A DNA stretch of 64,000 nt from Nigerium massiliense (GCF_000826085.1 NZ_CCYM01000002.1:682001-746000); one strand, 5' to 3'. Shown: positions 1 to 9,090, counted from the stretch's first letter. Numbers and translations are program-made. The notes: generated by a model not told the origin, from the sequence alone.

Positions 1-597
1 GACTACGCCGGCCTCATCGTCGGCGGCAGCCCGTACAACGCGAGCGATCCGGTGAAATCGGAACTGCAGTTGCGCATCGAGGCCGAGCTGAGCGCCCTGG
101 TCGACGAGGCCGTCGAGCGGGACTACCCGCTGCTGGGCATCTGCTACGGCGTGGGCCTGCTCACCCAGCGCCTCGGCGGGCTCGTCACGAAGCGCTACAA
201 CGAGCGTCCCGGCGTCACCGAGGTGCGGATCACGGCGGCCGGGCGCGAGGACCCCGTCTTCGCCGACCTTCCGGCGTCGTTCATCGCCTACACGGGGCAC
301 AAGGAAGCCTGCGCGATGCTGCCCGACAAGGCCGTGTCGCTGGCAGCCGGGCGCCGCTGCCCCGTCCAGGCCTACCGGGTGGGCGACAACTGTTACCTCG
401 TCCAGTTTCACGTGGAACTGGACGCCGCCGCCCTCGAGAAGAGGATGCGTCTGTACGCCAACCACGGCTACTTCCGGCCGGAGGAACTGGAGATGCTCGT
501 CGAGGAGAACAACTCCGCGGGTGTCGGCCCGGCGCCCCGCCAGGTCCTGGCAAACTTCTGCACGCTGATTCGATCGAGGGAGACCCAAGCAGCATGA
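1..597 (+). CDS. Class I glutamine amidotransferase (GMP-synthase-like), 5' end outside window
   Basis: The reading frame is open from base 1, so the N-terminus lies upstream. The visible 198 residues form a class I glutamine amidotransferase domain: a nucleophile elbow LGICYGVG (Cys nucleophile), and later QFHVE carrying the His and Glu of the triad. This fold takes ammonia from glutamine. No ATP pyrophosphatase domain follows, so it is not a complete GMP synthase; it may be a stand-alone amidotransferase or a peptidase-like relative. The stop overlaps the next start as ATGA at 594-597, implying co-translation with the thioesterase gene. The family is clear; the substrate is not. Confidence 0.75.
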   Translation, partial: DYAGLIVGGSPYNASDPVKSELQLRIEAELSALVDEAVERDYPLLGICYGVGLLTQRLGGLVTKRYNERPGVTEVRITAAGREDPVFADLPASFIAYTGHKEACAMLPDKAVSLAAGRRCPVQAYRVGDNCYLVQFHVELDAAALEKRMRLYANHGYFRPEELEMLVEENNSAGVGPAPRQVLANFCTLIRSRETQAA

Positions 598-1019
598 ACG
601 ACAACCTGAACGTCGGCCACTCCGCCACCGTCTCTGTGGTCGTGGACGAGAGCCTCACCGTGCCCGCGGTGTCGGACAAGTACCCGGGCTTCGCCACCAT
701 GCCCCCTGTCTTCGCCACCGCCTACATGGTCGGCTTCGCCGAGTGCGCCGCGATGGCGGCGCTGCACCCGTTCCTGGACGACAACGAGTCGAGCGTCGGC
801 GTGGAAGTCCGCTTCGACCACACCGCCGCCACCCCCGTCGGCATGACCGTGACGGCCGAAGCCATCGTCACCGCCATCGAGGGACGGATGATCTCGTTCG
901 ACGTCGTCCTGCGCGACGACGTGGAGCCGATCGGACGCGGCACGCACCAGCGGGCGATCATCGACAAGGCCAAGTTCGAGGCACGGGCGGCTAAGAAGGC
1001 CGGCGCTCCCCGGTCCTGA
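594..1019 (+). CDS. Hotdog-fold thioesterase family protein
   Basis: This 141-residue protein resembles the small hotdog thioesterases of the fluoroacetyl-CoA thioesterase (FlK)-like group: an N-terminal strand region, then a central helix (FAECAAMAALHPFLDD) followed by SSVGVEVRFDHTAATPVGM and further beta strands ending in RAIID. Family members hydrolyse acyl-CoA thioesters in the cytoplasm. The gene overlaps the upstream amidotransferase by four bases, so the two are probably one transcript. Which acyl-CoA is used cannot be read from the sequence. Confidence 0.7.
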   Translation: MNDNLNVGHSATVSVVVDESLTVPAVSDKYPGFATMPPVFATAYMVGFAECAAMAALHPFLDDNESSVGVEVRFDHTAATPVGMTVTAEAIVTAIEGRMISFDVVLRDDVEPIGRGTHQRAIIDKAKFEARAAKKAGAPRS

Positions 1020-1150
1020 GCCGCTCGAGAAAGCCCGGGCGATCCAGCACCGCGCGATTCACGACGTAGGTGGGTGCTGCGCCCCTCGCCACGGCCAACA
1101 CAGCGCCCACGCAGCTTGCTCCGTTGCCGAGGATCACCTACCTAGACGAT

Positions 1151-2134
1151 TCAACCGTTCGCGGCGTCAGCGAGGAGAGCCTCGGCCGTCAGACGATCAG
1201 TGATCAGCGTTGTCAGGAGGCCACCTCGGAGCGCCGCCAGCACGGCCGGAACCTTATGCCGGCCCTCCACCACCAGGACGCGACGCGGGATGGCGCGCAT
1301 CTCACCGAGGGTGAGTCCCACAACGCGTTGGTCAAATGGCCCTTCGATCGCCGCTCCGGCGGAGTCGAAGAATCGGCCACAGATGTCACCTGCCGCGCCT
1401 CGATCGATCAAGTGCTCCCGTTCGGAGGGCTGGATGGCGCGGTCCAGCAGCGCTCCCGACCAGGTCGGTTCCGCGGGGGACACCCCCGTCCCCACGACAA
1501 GGGCTCCTGCACTCCGCGCGAGGTCGAGGACCGCTGCGACATCCGCCCGAGCGGTGAGTTCAGCGGCCGCATCGGCCGAGGACGCCACCAACGGGGCGGC
1601 GACGGACGCCGATTCGGCGCCCAATCGGCGTCCGGCGACGAAGGCGGACGCGTCCGGATTGAGGCGTCGGCCCGGCCCAGCCCACCCTCCACAGGCCGGC
1701 ACCATCATCGTGCCGCTGGCGCTGCCGTCCGTAAGGCTGGCTACCGCCTCGGCGACCGCCGTGGAGACGCCGAAGGCGACACACTCGTGACGAGGAATCT
1801 CTGACCCCAAATAGCTGCCGGCCTCAACGGCAACATGGTGCCGACGACTCTCGCCGCCGGCTGCGACGCGAGCCTCTTCCAGCCCGAGTTGGGTGACCAG
1901 TCGCTCCTCAAGTGCGGAAAAGGGACGGGACAGATCGTGGACCTCGATCGTGACCACGCCGACACGTCGCGCTTCCGCGAGGAGCCGAGTCACCTTGACG
2001 CGGGAAAGACCCACCTTCTCGGCGACTTCACGATGCGTGAGGCCGCCGTCGTAGTAAAGCCGCGCGACCTCGACCATCACAGGATCGACCCCCGACGAGG
2101 GACGCGATGACGGAACGGTGGGCACGGGCTCCAC
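1151..2134 (-). CDS. SorC/DeoR-family sugar-binding transcriptional regulator
   Basis: The 327-residue protein starts at a GTG preceded by GGAGG at good spacing. Residues about 20-65 form a helix-turn-helix (LYYDGGLTHREVAEKVGLSR) of the SorC type, followed by a sugar-phosphate-binding domain with GVGVSTAVAEA-like and VVGTGVSP elements and a closing TD-A-EALL helix. Family members bind a phosphorylated sugar and control a neighbouring catabolic operon. It is divergent from the FGGY kinase operon, and a near-perfect inverted repeat lies in the shared promoter region (2191-2212), so it most likely regulates that operon and possibly itself. Confidence 0.85.
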   Translation of the reverse strand: MEPVPTVPSSRPSSGVDPVMVEVARLYYDGGLTHREVAEKVGLSRVKVTRLLAEARRVGVVTIEVHDLSRPFSALEERLVTQLGLEEARVAAGGESRRHHVAVEAGSYLGSEIPRHECVAFGVSTAVAEAVASLTDGSASGTMMVPACGGWAGPGRRLNPDASAFVAGRRLGAESASVAAPLVASSADAAAELTARADVAAVLDLARSAGALVVGTGVSPAEPTWSGALLDRAIQPSEREHLIDRGAAGDICGRFFDSAGAAIEGPFDQRVVGLTLGEMRAIPRRVLVVEGRHKVPAVLAALRGGLLTTLITDRLTAEALLADAANG

Positions 2135-2190
2135 GGTAAAGCCTCCGCTCCGTCCGAACGAATCACCACACCACCTGACGGGGATGAACC

Positions 2191-2212
2191 ATTGTACAAG
2201 CAGTTGAACAAT
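2191..2212. promoter_or_regulatory. Probable SorC-family operator
   Basis: Inverted repeat ATTGTACAA - GCAG - TTGAACAAT with one mismatch between the 9-base arms. It sits between the divergent regulator (start 2134) and kinase (start 2276) genes, in an AT-richer patch, where an operator would be expected. The assignment to the adjacent regulator is an inference from position. Confidence 0.6.
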
Positions 2213-2275
2213 AGTACGGTGAATCCATCAGCCGCGCACCGCAGCGCCGGCAGCAGGTGGAGAGGAGACGTGCCC

Positions 2276-3811
2276 ATGACTGACAGAGTTGTCATTGGGG
2301 TAGACGGAGGCACGACAGCCGTCAAGGCGGTGGCATTCGACCTCACGGGGGCAGTCGTGACGCTGGCGCACCGCAAGGTGCCCGTGCATTACGGCAGCCA
2401 CGGTGAAGCCGCCCAGGACATGAACGAGATCTGGGAAGCAGTCGCCGACTGCCTTCAGGACGTCACGGCCGAGCTGGGCCCGCACACGGAGATCATCGGC
2501 GTCGGCTTGACCGGTCAGGGCGACGGTTGCTGGCTGGTCGACGAGACGGGCGAACCCATCGGGATGACCCCGAACTGGATGGACGGCCGTGCCGCGAAAC
2601 GGGTCGCAGAGTGGGACCGGGATGGCCGAGCCCAGGCCGTCCTCGAGGCCACCGGGACGACGACGTTCCCCGGGCTCGCACCCGTGCTGCTCGAAGAACT
2701 GCGCGAGACGGATCCGGAAGCCTATGGACGCGCGGACCGCCTTCTGTATTGCAACGATTGGCTCCGCTTCAAGCTCACCGGTGAGAAGTCGACCGACTAC
2801 ACCAACGCGTCACGTCACTTCCTCGACGTGCGCACCACCCAGGGCTATTCCGAGGAGTTGGCCGAGCGGCTGGGAATGCCTGAGGCACTGAAGCTGGCCC
2901 CCGAAATCAAGACCTCCGACGCACTAGGTGGGAAGGTGACGGCCGCCGCCGCGGAACGCACCGGCCTGGCCGAGGGCACCGTCGTGGGGATGGGCATGAT
3001 CGACGTGTCCGTGACGGGTGTGGGACTCGGTGCCGTCAATGACGGTGACGGCTGGCTGATCCTGGGCACGACTGGGTTCGTCGGCGCCCTCTTGGGGTCG
3101 ATCGACGAGCGCAAGTCCGAGAACTCCATGGTGCTGGCGACGGGTCGGGGCACCCAAGTCCTCGAGTTCCTCGCGCCGATGACCGGGACGCCGAACCTGG
3201 ACTGGATCCTCACCACCTTGGGACTCGGCGACCAGCCCTGGAGTGAGGTCGAGAAGCTAGCCCTGCAGGCCAACCCGGGCTCGGGAGGCGTCGTCTATCT
3301 GCCCTACGGCTCCCCGGGTGGCGAGCGGGCCCCGTTCCTCGACACCGCCGCGTCCTCGTCCTGGATGGGGATGAGCGTCGCCACGACACGGGCGCAGATC
3401 CTGCGGTCGGTGTACGAGGGCGTCGCCTATGCCTTGATCGAGTGCGTGGAGGTGCTGGGCCTCGAAGGGGATCTCGTTGTGTCCGGCGGTGGCTTCCGCT
3501 CTGATCTGGTCTGTCAGATCCTTGCCGACACCACCGGTCACCGCGTCGTCCGGCAGGACGCCCCTGAGGCGGGGGCTCGCGGTGCCGCGGTCCTCGCGCT
3601 GCTGTCTGCCGGCGAATTCACCGATCTCAAAGACGCCGCAGCCGCCTTGGCTACGGATGTTTCGCCGTTCGAGCCGAACATTGCGAACAAGGACGTCTAC
3701 GCCGCGTCCCATCAAGTGTTCGTCAACGCACGGACCGCGATCCGCCCCGTGTGGCCGCAGATGCGCGAGCTGCGCGCAGCCACAGGCTCCGACATCGACG
3801 AGGGGAACTGA
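2276..3811 (+). CDS. FGGY-family carbohydrate kinase (L-xylulose / polyol kinase type)
   Basis: The start at 2276 was chosen because a purine-rich AGAGGAGA precedes it and the protein then opens with VVIGVDGGTTAVKAVAFD, the N-terminal phosphate-binding motif of the FGGY family; an in-frame ATG at 2192 lies inside the probable operator. Length 511 residues, typical for the family. GLTGQGDGCWLVDETGEP resembles the motif in L-xylulose and erythritol kinases, and ILGTTGF plus VSGGGFRSDL are the second-domain nucleotide-binding elements. It should phosphorylate a ketose or polyol before the aldolase encoded next. The gene ends two bases before the aldolase ATG. The exact sugar is unknown. Confidence 0.85.
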   Translation: MTDRVVIGVDGGTTAVKAVAFDLTGAVVTLAHRKVPVHYGSHGEAAQDMNEIWEAVADCLQDVTAELGPHTEIIGVGLTGQGDGCWLVDETGEPIGMTPNWMDGRAAKRVAEWDRDGRAQAVLEATGTTTFPGLAPVLLEELRETDPEAYGRADRLLYCNDWLRFKLTGEKSTDYTNASRHFLDVRTTQGYSEELAERLGMPEALKLAPEIKTSDALGGKVTAAAAERTGLAEGTVVGMGMIDVSVTGVGLGAVNDGDGWLILGTTGFVGALLGSIDERKSENSMVLATGRGTQVLEFLAPMTGTPNLDWILTTLGLGDQPWSEVEKLALQANPGSGGVVYLPYGSPGGERAPFLDTAASSSWMGMSVATTRAQILRSVYEGVAYALIECVEVLGLEGDLVVSGGGFRSDLVCQILADTTGHRVVRQDAPEAGARGAAVLALLSAGEFTDLKDAAAALATDVSPFEPNIANKDVYAASHQVFVNARTAIRPVWPQMRELRAATGSDIDEGN

Positions 3812-3813
3812 CC

Positions 3814-4476
3814 ATGACCGACCGACTCACCTCATTCGACCAGCTCGATCCCGGCCACGTGGCCGATCAGCTCGACCAGCTCATCGCGGTCGGCGCGACC
3901 GCCGTCCAGCAGGGGCTCGCACAGGCTTCGGGCGGCAACCTGTCCGTCCGCACCGGCCCTGACGAGTTCCGCGTCACGGGCAAGGGGACCTGGCTGAACA
4001 AGCTGCGTCCGGAGCAGTTCGCCACCCTGTCCATGGGCGGCGACGTCATCGACGGGCCGACTCCCAGCTCGGAATGGAAGCTGCATCAAGCCATCTATGC
4101 GAAGCGGCCGGACGCTCGGGCGGTCATCCACGTCCACCCGCAATTCTCGCTGCTGCTCACGGCGCTGGGGAAGAAGATCCGCTTCATCACCCAGGATCAC
4201 GCGCTCTACGTCGGTTCGTACGGCCAGACGAAGTACTACACCAACGGCTCCGACGAGCTGGCAGACACGGCGGCAGCCGAGTTGGCCGGGGGCCGCCACG
4301 ACGTCGTCGTCCTGGGAAACCACGGCATCGCGGCTTGTGGATCCTCGGTCGACCAGGCGTTCCGGGTTGCCCTGAACTTCGAGGAGGCGGCCAAGCTCAC
4401 CTATCACGCGCTGCTTCTCGGGGACGAGGACACCATCTTCCCGCCCGATGAACTCGACATTCTGCGGCACGCGTAA
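3814..4476 (+). CDS. Class II aldolase/adducin family protein (sugar-phosphate aldolase or epimerase)
   Basis: This 220-residue protein has the class II aldolase/adducin fold: SGGNLSVR near residue 35 (phosphate binding), the zinc-binding HVHP pair near residue 108, and GNHG near residue 168 with the third zinc histidine. Relatives include L-fuculose-1-phosphate and L-ribulose-4-phosphate enzymes. It starts two bases after the kinase stop, so it is in the same operon. Together with the kinase it suggests phosphorylation followed by retro-aldol cleavage of a rare sugar or sugar acid. Aldolase and epimerase activities cannot be told apart here. Confidence 0.85.
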   Translation: MTDRLTSFDQLDPGHVADQLDQLIAVGATAVQQGLAQASGGNLSVRTGPDEFRVTGKGTWLNKLRPEQFATLSMGGDVIDGPTPSSEWKLHQAIYAKRPDARAVIHVHPQFSLLLTALGKKIRFITQDHALYVGSYGQTKYYTNGSDELADTAAAELAGGRHDVVVLGNHGIAACGSSVDQAFRVALNFEEAAKLTYHALLLGDEDTIFPPDELDILRHA

Positions 4477-4503
4477 GAGACGATCCGAAGAGGAGCAGGA
4501 GAG

Positions 4504-5541
4504 ATGGTGAAGGTGCTCTTGGCGGGCGACTACTTCGTCACGCCGGAGGTATTGGCCACGGCGCTCGAGCGGCATCTGCCCGAAGCTGAGACCTCGGTAT
4601 TGCAGGGTGAGTTTCCCGAACAGCCCTTGAGCGAGGACCCCGAGGGGGTGCACGAATCCGTGGGCAGCGAGGACGACCTGATCGCGGCGCTGCAAGGCGT
4701 CGACGTCTGCTTCACCCACACCTTCCCGGTCACCCGGAAGGTGATGGACGCCTGCCCCGACCTCAGGATGGTCACCGTCACCCGCGGCGGTCCCGTGAAC
4801 GCAGACAAGCAGGCAGCCACCGAGCATGGCGTGGTGGTGTCCTTCACACCGGGTCGCAATGCCACGGCAACCACGGAGCATTCACTGGCGATGATCCTGG
4901 CCGCGGTGCGCCAGATCGCCCAGCGCCACGAGGAACTCCGCCAGGGAAAGTGGCCCGGCAACCTGTACCGCTACGACCTCGTCGGACCGGAACTCGCGGG
5001 AGGGACCGTCGGCTTGGTCGGCTACGGCGCGATCGGCTCGCGCGTCGCGCTGGTGCTGCAGGCGATGGGCATGCGGGTGCGGGTCTTCGATCCGTATTTC
5101 AAGGGCGAGCTGCCCGAGGGCATGGAAGCGGTCGACGATCTTGATGACCTGCTGGCGTCGGCCAATGTGCTCACGCTGCATGCCCGATTGACCGACGACA
5201 ACAAGGGAATGATCGGCGCGAGGGAGATGGCGCTCATGCCGGAGGGCTCCGTCCTCGTCAACTGCGCCCGCGGCGGGCTGCTCGACTACGACGCCCTGTG
5301 CGACGCCCTGGACTCCGGTCACCTCTACGCCGCTGCGTGCGACGTCCTTCCCGCGGAGCCGCTGCCCCCTGACCACCGCATTCTGCACACCGACCGCTTG
5401 ACGGTCACGCCCCACCTGGCGGGCGCGTCCAAGCAGGCGGCGGAGCTGGCCGCCGACATCGGCGCGCGGGACATCGCGGCCTTCGTCCACGGTGAACGGC
5501 CCCAGCACGTGGCCAATCCGGAAGTGCTCGACGCGGAGTGA
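4504..5541 (+). CDS. D-isomer-specific 2-hydroxyacid dehydrogenase
   Basis: The 345-residue protein follows a GAGGAG ribosome-binding site. It shows the Rossmann motif GLVGYGAIGSRVA, then NCARGG with the catalytic Arg, the catalytic Glu region DVLPAEPL, and TPHLAGAS with the catalytic His. Relatives are NAD-dependent D-3-phosphoglycerate or other 2-hydroxyacid dehydrogenases. The 27-nt gap to the aldolase gene and same strand place it in the kinase-aldolase operon, where it could interconvert a hydroxyacid intermediate or product. There is no transporter in the operon. Substrate unknown. Confidence 0.85.
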   Translation: MVKVLLAGDYFVTPEVLATALERHLPEAETSVLQGEFPEQPLSEDPEGVHESVGSEDDLIAALQGVDVCFTHTFPVTRKVMDACPDLRMVTVTRGGPVNADKQAATEHGVVVSFTPGRNATATTEHSLAMILAAVRQIAQRHEELRQGKWPGNLYRYDLVGPELAGGTVGLVGYGAIGSRVALVLQAMGMRVRVFDPYFKGELPEGMEAVDDLDDLLASANVLTLHARLTDDNKGMIGAREMALMPEGSVLVNCARGGLLDYDALCDALDSGHLYAAACDVLPAEPLPPDHRILHTDRLTVTPHLAGASKQAAELAADIGARDIAAFVHGERPQHVANPEVLDAE

Positions 5542-5553
5542 GCGACTCCTCGC

Positions 5554-5585
5554 CACGCGGCGGCGCCGCCACACGCCGCCGCGTG
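5554..5585. terminator. Hairpin between convergent genes
   Basis: A perfect 11-bp inverted repeat (CACGCGGCGGC / GCCGCCGCGTG) with a 10-base loop lies between the convergent dehydrogenase (ends 5541) and response regulator (ends 5594). There is no T-run, as is common in high-GC genomes. It could serve both strands. Confidence 0.6.
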
Positions 5586-5593
5586 CGCTCCCG

Positions 5594-6286
5594 TCAGCGG
5601 CGCTGCTGCGTGGCGGTGAGGTAAGCCAGGACGGCGCGGACGCGGCGGTTCTCCTCTCCGGGCTGCAGGCCGAGTTTCAGGAAGATGTTCGCGACGTGCT
5701 TGGAGACCGTCGCTGACGACAGGAACAGCGTCTCCGACAGCTGGACGTTGGAGTACCCCTTCGCCATGAGCTCGAGGATCTCCAGCTCACGCTCGGTGAG
5801 GTCGGCCAGGCGGGAGGGCTGCGCGCGCAGCAGCTCGGCGGCCACCTCCGGGTCGATGACGACGCCGCCGACCCCGACGATCTCCAGGGAGCGGACGAAA
5901 TCGGCGACGCGTCCGACCCGGTCCTTCAGCAGATAGCCCAGGCCGCCGCGGGCCTCGTCCTCGACGTCGCTGGACGCCGACTGCGGCGCCTCGGTCGGGT
6001 AGAACAGCTCGCGAGCGTAGGCGGGGGCAACATATTGCGATAGAACCATAATCCCTAGTCCCGGGAATTCGCGTCGCAGCGTCACCGCAGCCCGGAGCCC
6101 GTCGTCGCTCATCCCTGGCGGCATCCGGACGTCCGTGACGACGAGGTCCGCCTCGACGGCGCGCGCCACGTCGAGCAGCTCCGTCGCCGTGGTGGCCTGG
6201 GCGACCACCTCGTGCCCCCGCCGCTCCAGCAGGCCGACCAGCCCTTCCCGGAACAGCGCGGAGTCGTCCGCCATGATGAGCCTCAT
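5594..6286 (-). CDS. LuxR/NarL-family response regulator
   Basis: The 230-residue protein has a receiver domain with acidic residues ADD near position 7 and the phospho-acceptor Asp52 in VVTDVRMPPG, then a LuxR-type helix-turn-helix from about residue 165 (LTERELEILELMAKG ... SSATVSKHVANIFLKLGL). A segment around residues 105-125 between YARELFY and GLGYLLKD is longer than in many homologues. Its start overlaps the histidine kinase stop by four bases, so the two are a co-translated two-component pair. The nearby ABC exporter is a plausible target, but this is not proven. Confidence 0.9.
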   Translation of the reverse strand: MRLIMADDSALFREGLVGLLERRGHEVVAQATTATELLDVARAVEADLVVTDVRMPPGMSDDGLRAAVTLRREFPGLGIMVLSQYVAPAYARELFYPTEAPQSASSDVEDEARGGLGYLLKDRVGRVADFVRSLEIVGVGGVVIDPEVAAELLRAQPSRLADLTERELEILELMAKGYSNVQLSETLFLSSATVSKHVANIFLKLGLQPGEENRRVRAVLAYLTATQQRR

Positions 6287-7272
6287 CGGTCGATCTCCCC
6301 TTCTGGACGGCCGAGGTCCGTCCGGTCCTGTGCGCCGGCGCCCTGCGTCGTCAATTCTGAAGCAATCTGGGGGACGTCCCCGCTGACACCGAACTCGCCC
6401 CGGTTGAGCAGCAGCGGGATCCGGCCCGTCACCGTGGTGGGGCCGCCCGGCGGGCTGACCACCTCGAGACGGCCACCGAAGGCGCCGAGTCGCTCGGCGA
6501 TGCCGGCCAGCCCCCCGTCGGGACGCAGATGGGCGCCCCCGGGGCCGTCGTCCGACACGGCGAGGGTGAGGGTGTCCGAGGACGCGAGCAGCACCGTCGC
6601 GCGGGCACCGGGCGCGTACTTGGCCGCGTTGGTGAGCGCCTCGGCCACCATGAAGTAGCCGGCCGCGGTCACGCCCTCAGGGACCGTCGGCAATGGGTGC
6701 GGCACGTGCAGGGTGACGTCCAACGGGCTGAGCTCCACGAGGTCCCGCACGGCGGGTTCCAGCCCCAGATCGGACAGCACCTTGGGGTGGATGCCCGCCA
6801 CCGTCTGCCGCAGCGCCCGCAACGCGAGTTCTGCGCGGTCCTGCGCCGAGTTCATCCGTTCGCGCGCCGAGGCCAGGTCGGCGTCGGTCACCCCGTTCGG
6901 CCCGCCGTCCAGCAGCAAGGACGCCTCCCCCACGTCCATGGACGCGGCGACCAGGTACTGCTGCGCCCCGTCATGCAGGTCCCGCTCGATGCGGCGTCGC
7001 TCGATCTCGAACGCGGCGGCGATCCCCCGCTGAGCCCGGGTGACCTCGTCGTAGCGCCCCGGCGGGACGGGCGCCTCGGCCTTCGCCAGTTCGCGGGCCG
7101 GGCGCATCGCCGCCCACCAGCAGGCCACCGAGCCGCCCAGCGCGACGAGCGTCACGAGCAGGAACCACCGCGAGCCCAGCAGCCCGGCGATCGCGCCCAG
7201 CCCGGCGACGCCGAGGCAGCAGACCGCCCCGGCACCCAGCCAGAAGGCCCGGCGGATCGCTCCCGTCTCCAT
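6283..7272 (-). CDS. Sensor histidine kinase (HisKA_3 type)
   Basis: The 329-residue protein has two N-terminal membrane segments (about residues 10-33 and 36-56), little extracytoplasmic sequence, a HisKA_3 dimerisation helix with the phospho-acceptor His100 in ERDLHDGAQQ, and a HATPase domain with DDGPGGA and GGLAGIAERL. Such intramembrane-sensing kinases often watch cell-envelope or lipid stress. The start is supported by TACGGT six bases upstream of ATG and no ribosome-binding site, i.e. a leaderless transcript. It forms an overlapping pair with the response regulator downstream. Confidence 0.9.
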   Translation of the reverse strand: METGAIRRAFWLGAGAVCCLGVAGLGAIAGLLGSRWFLLVTLVALGGSVACWWAAMRPARELAKAEAPVPPGRYDEVTRAQRGIAAAFEIERRRIERDLHDGAQQYLVAASMDVGEASLLLDGGPNGVTDADLASARERMNSAQDRAELALRALRQTVAGIHPKVLSDLGLEPAVRDLVELSPLDVTLHVPHPLPTVPEGVTAAGYFMVAEALTNAAKYAPGARATVLLASSDTLTLAVSDDGPGGAHLRPDGGLAGIAERLGAFGGRLEVVSPPGGPTTVTGRIPLLLNRGEFGVSGDVPQIASELTTQGAGAQDRTDLGRPEGEIDR

Positions 7273-7382
7273 GCGTCCACCGTAGGGGCAGGCCCGACGA
7301 CGGCGAAGTTGACACCCGCGCCGACGGTTTGCTGCAGCTCGACGCCCGGCACAGCGAACGACGCCCCAGGAGGTCCGCAGTC

Positions 7383-7988
7383 TCAGTAGAGGACGAACAC
7401 CGCCACGCCCACGATGATGCCGAGCACGGTTTGCGGCAGGGTGTGCCGGCCTTGGCGCGTGCGGCTCCAGATCAGCAGCGTGACAGTGACCGCGCCGAGG
7501 ACGATGCCGGGGACGAAGTGGTGACGTGCGACAACGGTCGCGAGCGCTGCGGCGGCTGTGGTGTGGAGCGAGACCTTGGTCACGTAGCGGGTGAGGACGA
7601 TGGCGACGAGGGTGGCGAGGACGCCCAGTCCGAGGTAGCGCGCCACGCGGGGGACGCCGAGCCAGACCGCGAGCGCGCCGGCGGCCAGGAGGCAGAGTCC
7701 GCCCGTGATGAGCAGGGGTCCGCGTTCGTGCCGGCGCACGGCCTGGTGGTCGCTGAGTCGGCCGGTGCGCAGGGACATGCGCAGGACGAGGATCGGACCG
7801 CCGACGGCGACGAGCAGGATCGCCGCGGTTCGGGCGAGGACGCCGCTGCTGAGGTCGTGGCTGCCGCTGGTCGCCGCGACGAGGACGCCTATCCCGCCGA
7901 GGACGAACGGGTGCAGGATCTGATCGAGGACGCTGGTGAAGCGTGATTGGCGGCCGGCGCGAAGGCGGTCCAGATCGACGTCATCCAT
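7383..7988 (-). CDS. PAP2-like membrane protein
   Basis: The predicted 201-residue protein starts MDDVDLDRLRAG and has five or six hydrophobic segments. Near the C-terminus, TKVSLH and WSRTRQGRHTLPQ resemble the degenerate Lys, Ser-x-His and Arg-x5-His motifs of PAP2 phosphatases, which act on membrane lipid phosphates; the canonical PSGH is not conserved and the final Asp is replaced by Gln. It may be a divergent or catalytically altered family member. It lies between the two-component genes and the divergent ABC exporter. No convincing ribosome-binding site precedes the chosen ATG. Confidence 0.6.
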   Translation of the reverse strand: MDDVDLDRLRAGRQSRFTSVLDQILHPFVLGGIGVLVAATSGSHDLSSGVLARTAAILLVAVGGPILVLRMSLRTGRLSDHQAVRRHERGPLLITGGLCLLAAGALAVWLGVPRVARYLGLGVLATLVAIVLTRYVTKVSLHTTAAAALATVVARHHFVPGIVLGAVTVTLLIWSRTRQGRHTLPQTVLGIIVGVAVFVLY

Positions 7989-8349
7989 GTCCGGCCGCCT
8001 CGAGGTCGAAGATCTCACGCAGAGACAAGAACACGAGAGCCCCTCTCGGTTCGAGAGATAGTTGCGCCATTCGGTGTCTGGACGGTTCAAGCTGAAGCCA
8101 CGTACAGCAAAGCGCATCCGTTCAGGGGATGGAACGGAACCGTGCGAAAGGGCCGGATCCCGGGTGGACCAGAACTCCCGCATTCGCTTGGCCTGAGCGA
8201 CGGTCTCCGGCGCCTCGGCGGCCTCGCCATCGTCTGCGGCCGCTCCGCGACACGAACAGTCCACTCGACCGGGAGAAGTAGAGCTGGCTCTACCGTGCCG
8301 CAGACTTGGCACCGTGTCGTCGCGACGCCCGTCCGAGTGGAATGGAGCC
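7989..8349. other. Divergent intergenic region between PAP2-like gene and ABC exporter
   Basis: 361 bases without a convincing gene. It must hold promoters for both flanking genes. The only structured element noticed is the inverted repeat at 8278-8293. The open frames crossing it are continuations of antisense frames of neighbours and have no family features. Confidence 0.5.
8278..8293. promoter_or_regulatory. Inverted repeat upstream of ABC exporter, probable operator
   Basis: GTAGAGC-TG-GCTCTAC, a perfect 7-bp dyad, 57 bases upstream of the ATP-binding protein start at 8350. A -10-like TACCGT (8291-8296) overlaps its right arm, a good arrangement for repression. The regulator is unknown. 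Confidence 0.5.
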
Positions 8350-9090
8350 ATGAACAAGAACGCCACCGCCCCGCTCGCCGGACGGGGACTCACGAAGAAC
8401 TTCGGCCAGGTCGCTGCGCTCCGCGGTGTCGACATCGACATCGCCGCCGGCCAATCCGTCGCGATCATGGGCCCGTCCGGTTCCGGAAAGTCGACCCTGC
8501 TCCACTGCCTCGCCGGGATCATCGCCCCCACCAGCGGCCAGGTCACGCTGGGCGACCAGGTGATCTCCTCCCTCTCGGACGCCAAGCGCTCCCGCATCCG
8601 CCTGACCCACTTCGGCTTCGTCTTCCAGGACGGCCAGCTCGTCCCCGAACTCCCGGCCCGCGAGAACGTCGCCGTGCCGCTGCTGCTGGCCGGCGTCCCA
8701 CGCGGCCAGGCTCTCTCCACCGCCGACACCTGGCTCGAGCGTCTCGGCGTCGGCACGGAGCGCAACCGCCGTCCCGGCGAGATGTCCGGCGGCCAGCTGC
8801 AGCGGGTGGCGATCGCCCGCGCGCTGGCCGGCGGTCCCGACGTGGTCTTCGCCGACGAGCCCACCGGCGCCCTCGACCAGGCCACCGGCCACGAGGTCAT
8901 GCAGATCCTGTCCACGACCGCGCAGATGTCGGGAGCGACGCTGGTCGTCGTCACGCACGACCCGTTGGTCGCCGGTTGGTGCGACCGGCTCGTCGAGATC
9001 CGCGACGGCGTCATCCACGCCGACACCGTGACGAACCAGCCCCGCCCGCGGCCGGTGCAGGACGCCTTGACGGGCGGTGAGCTGCGATGA
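8350..9090 (+). CDS. ABC transporter ATP-binding protein
   Basis: A 246-residue LolD/MacB-type ATPase. Walker A is GPSGSGKS (residues 41-48), the signature is MSGGQLQRVAIARAL, Walker B is VVFADEPTGALD, and the switch His is in VVVTHDP. The start at 8350 follows GGAATGGAG; an upstream in-frame ATG at 8314 adds an unlikely extension. It overlaps the permease gene by four bases. With an FtsX-type permease it should form an exporter or mechanotransmission complex rather than an importer. Confidence 0.9.
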   Translation: MNKNATAPLAGRGLTKNFGQVAALRGVDIDIAAGQSVAIMGPSGSGKSTLLHCLAGIIAPTSGQVTLGDQVISSLSDAKRSRIRLTHFGFVFQDGQLVPELPARENVAVPLLLAGVPRGQALSTADTWLERLGVGTERNRRPGEMSGGQLQRVAIARALAGGPDVVFADEPTGALDQATGHEVMQILSTTAQMSGATLVVVTHDPLVAGWCDRLVEIRDGVIHADTVTNQPRPRPVQDALTGGELR

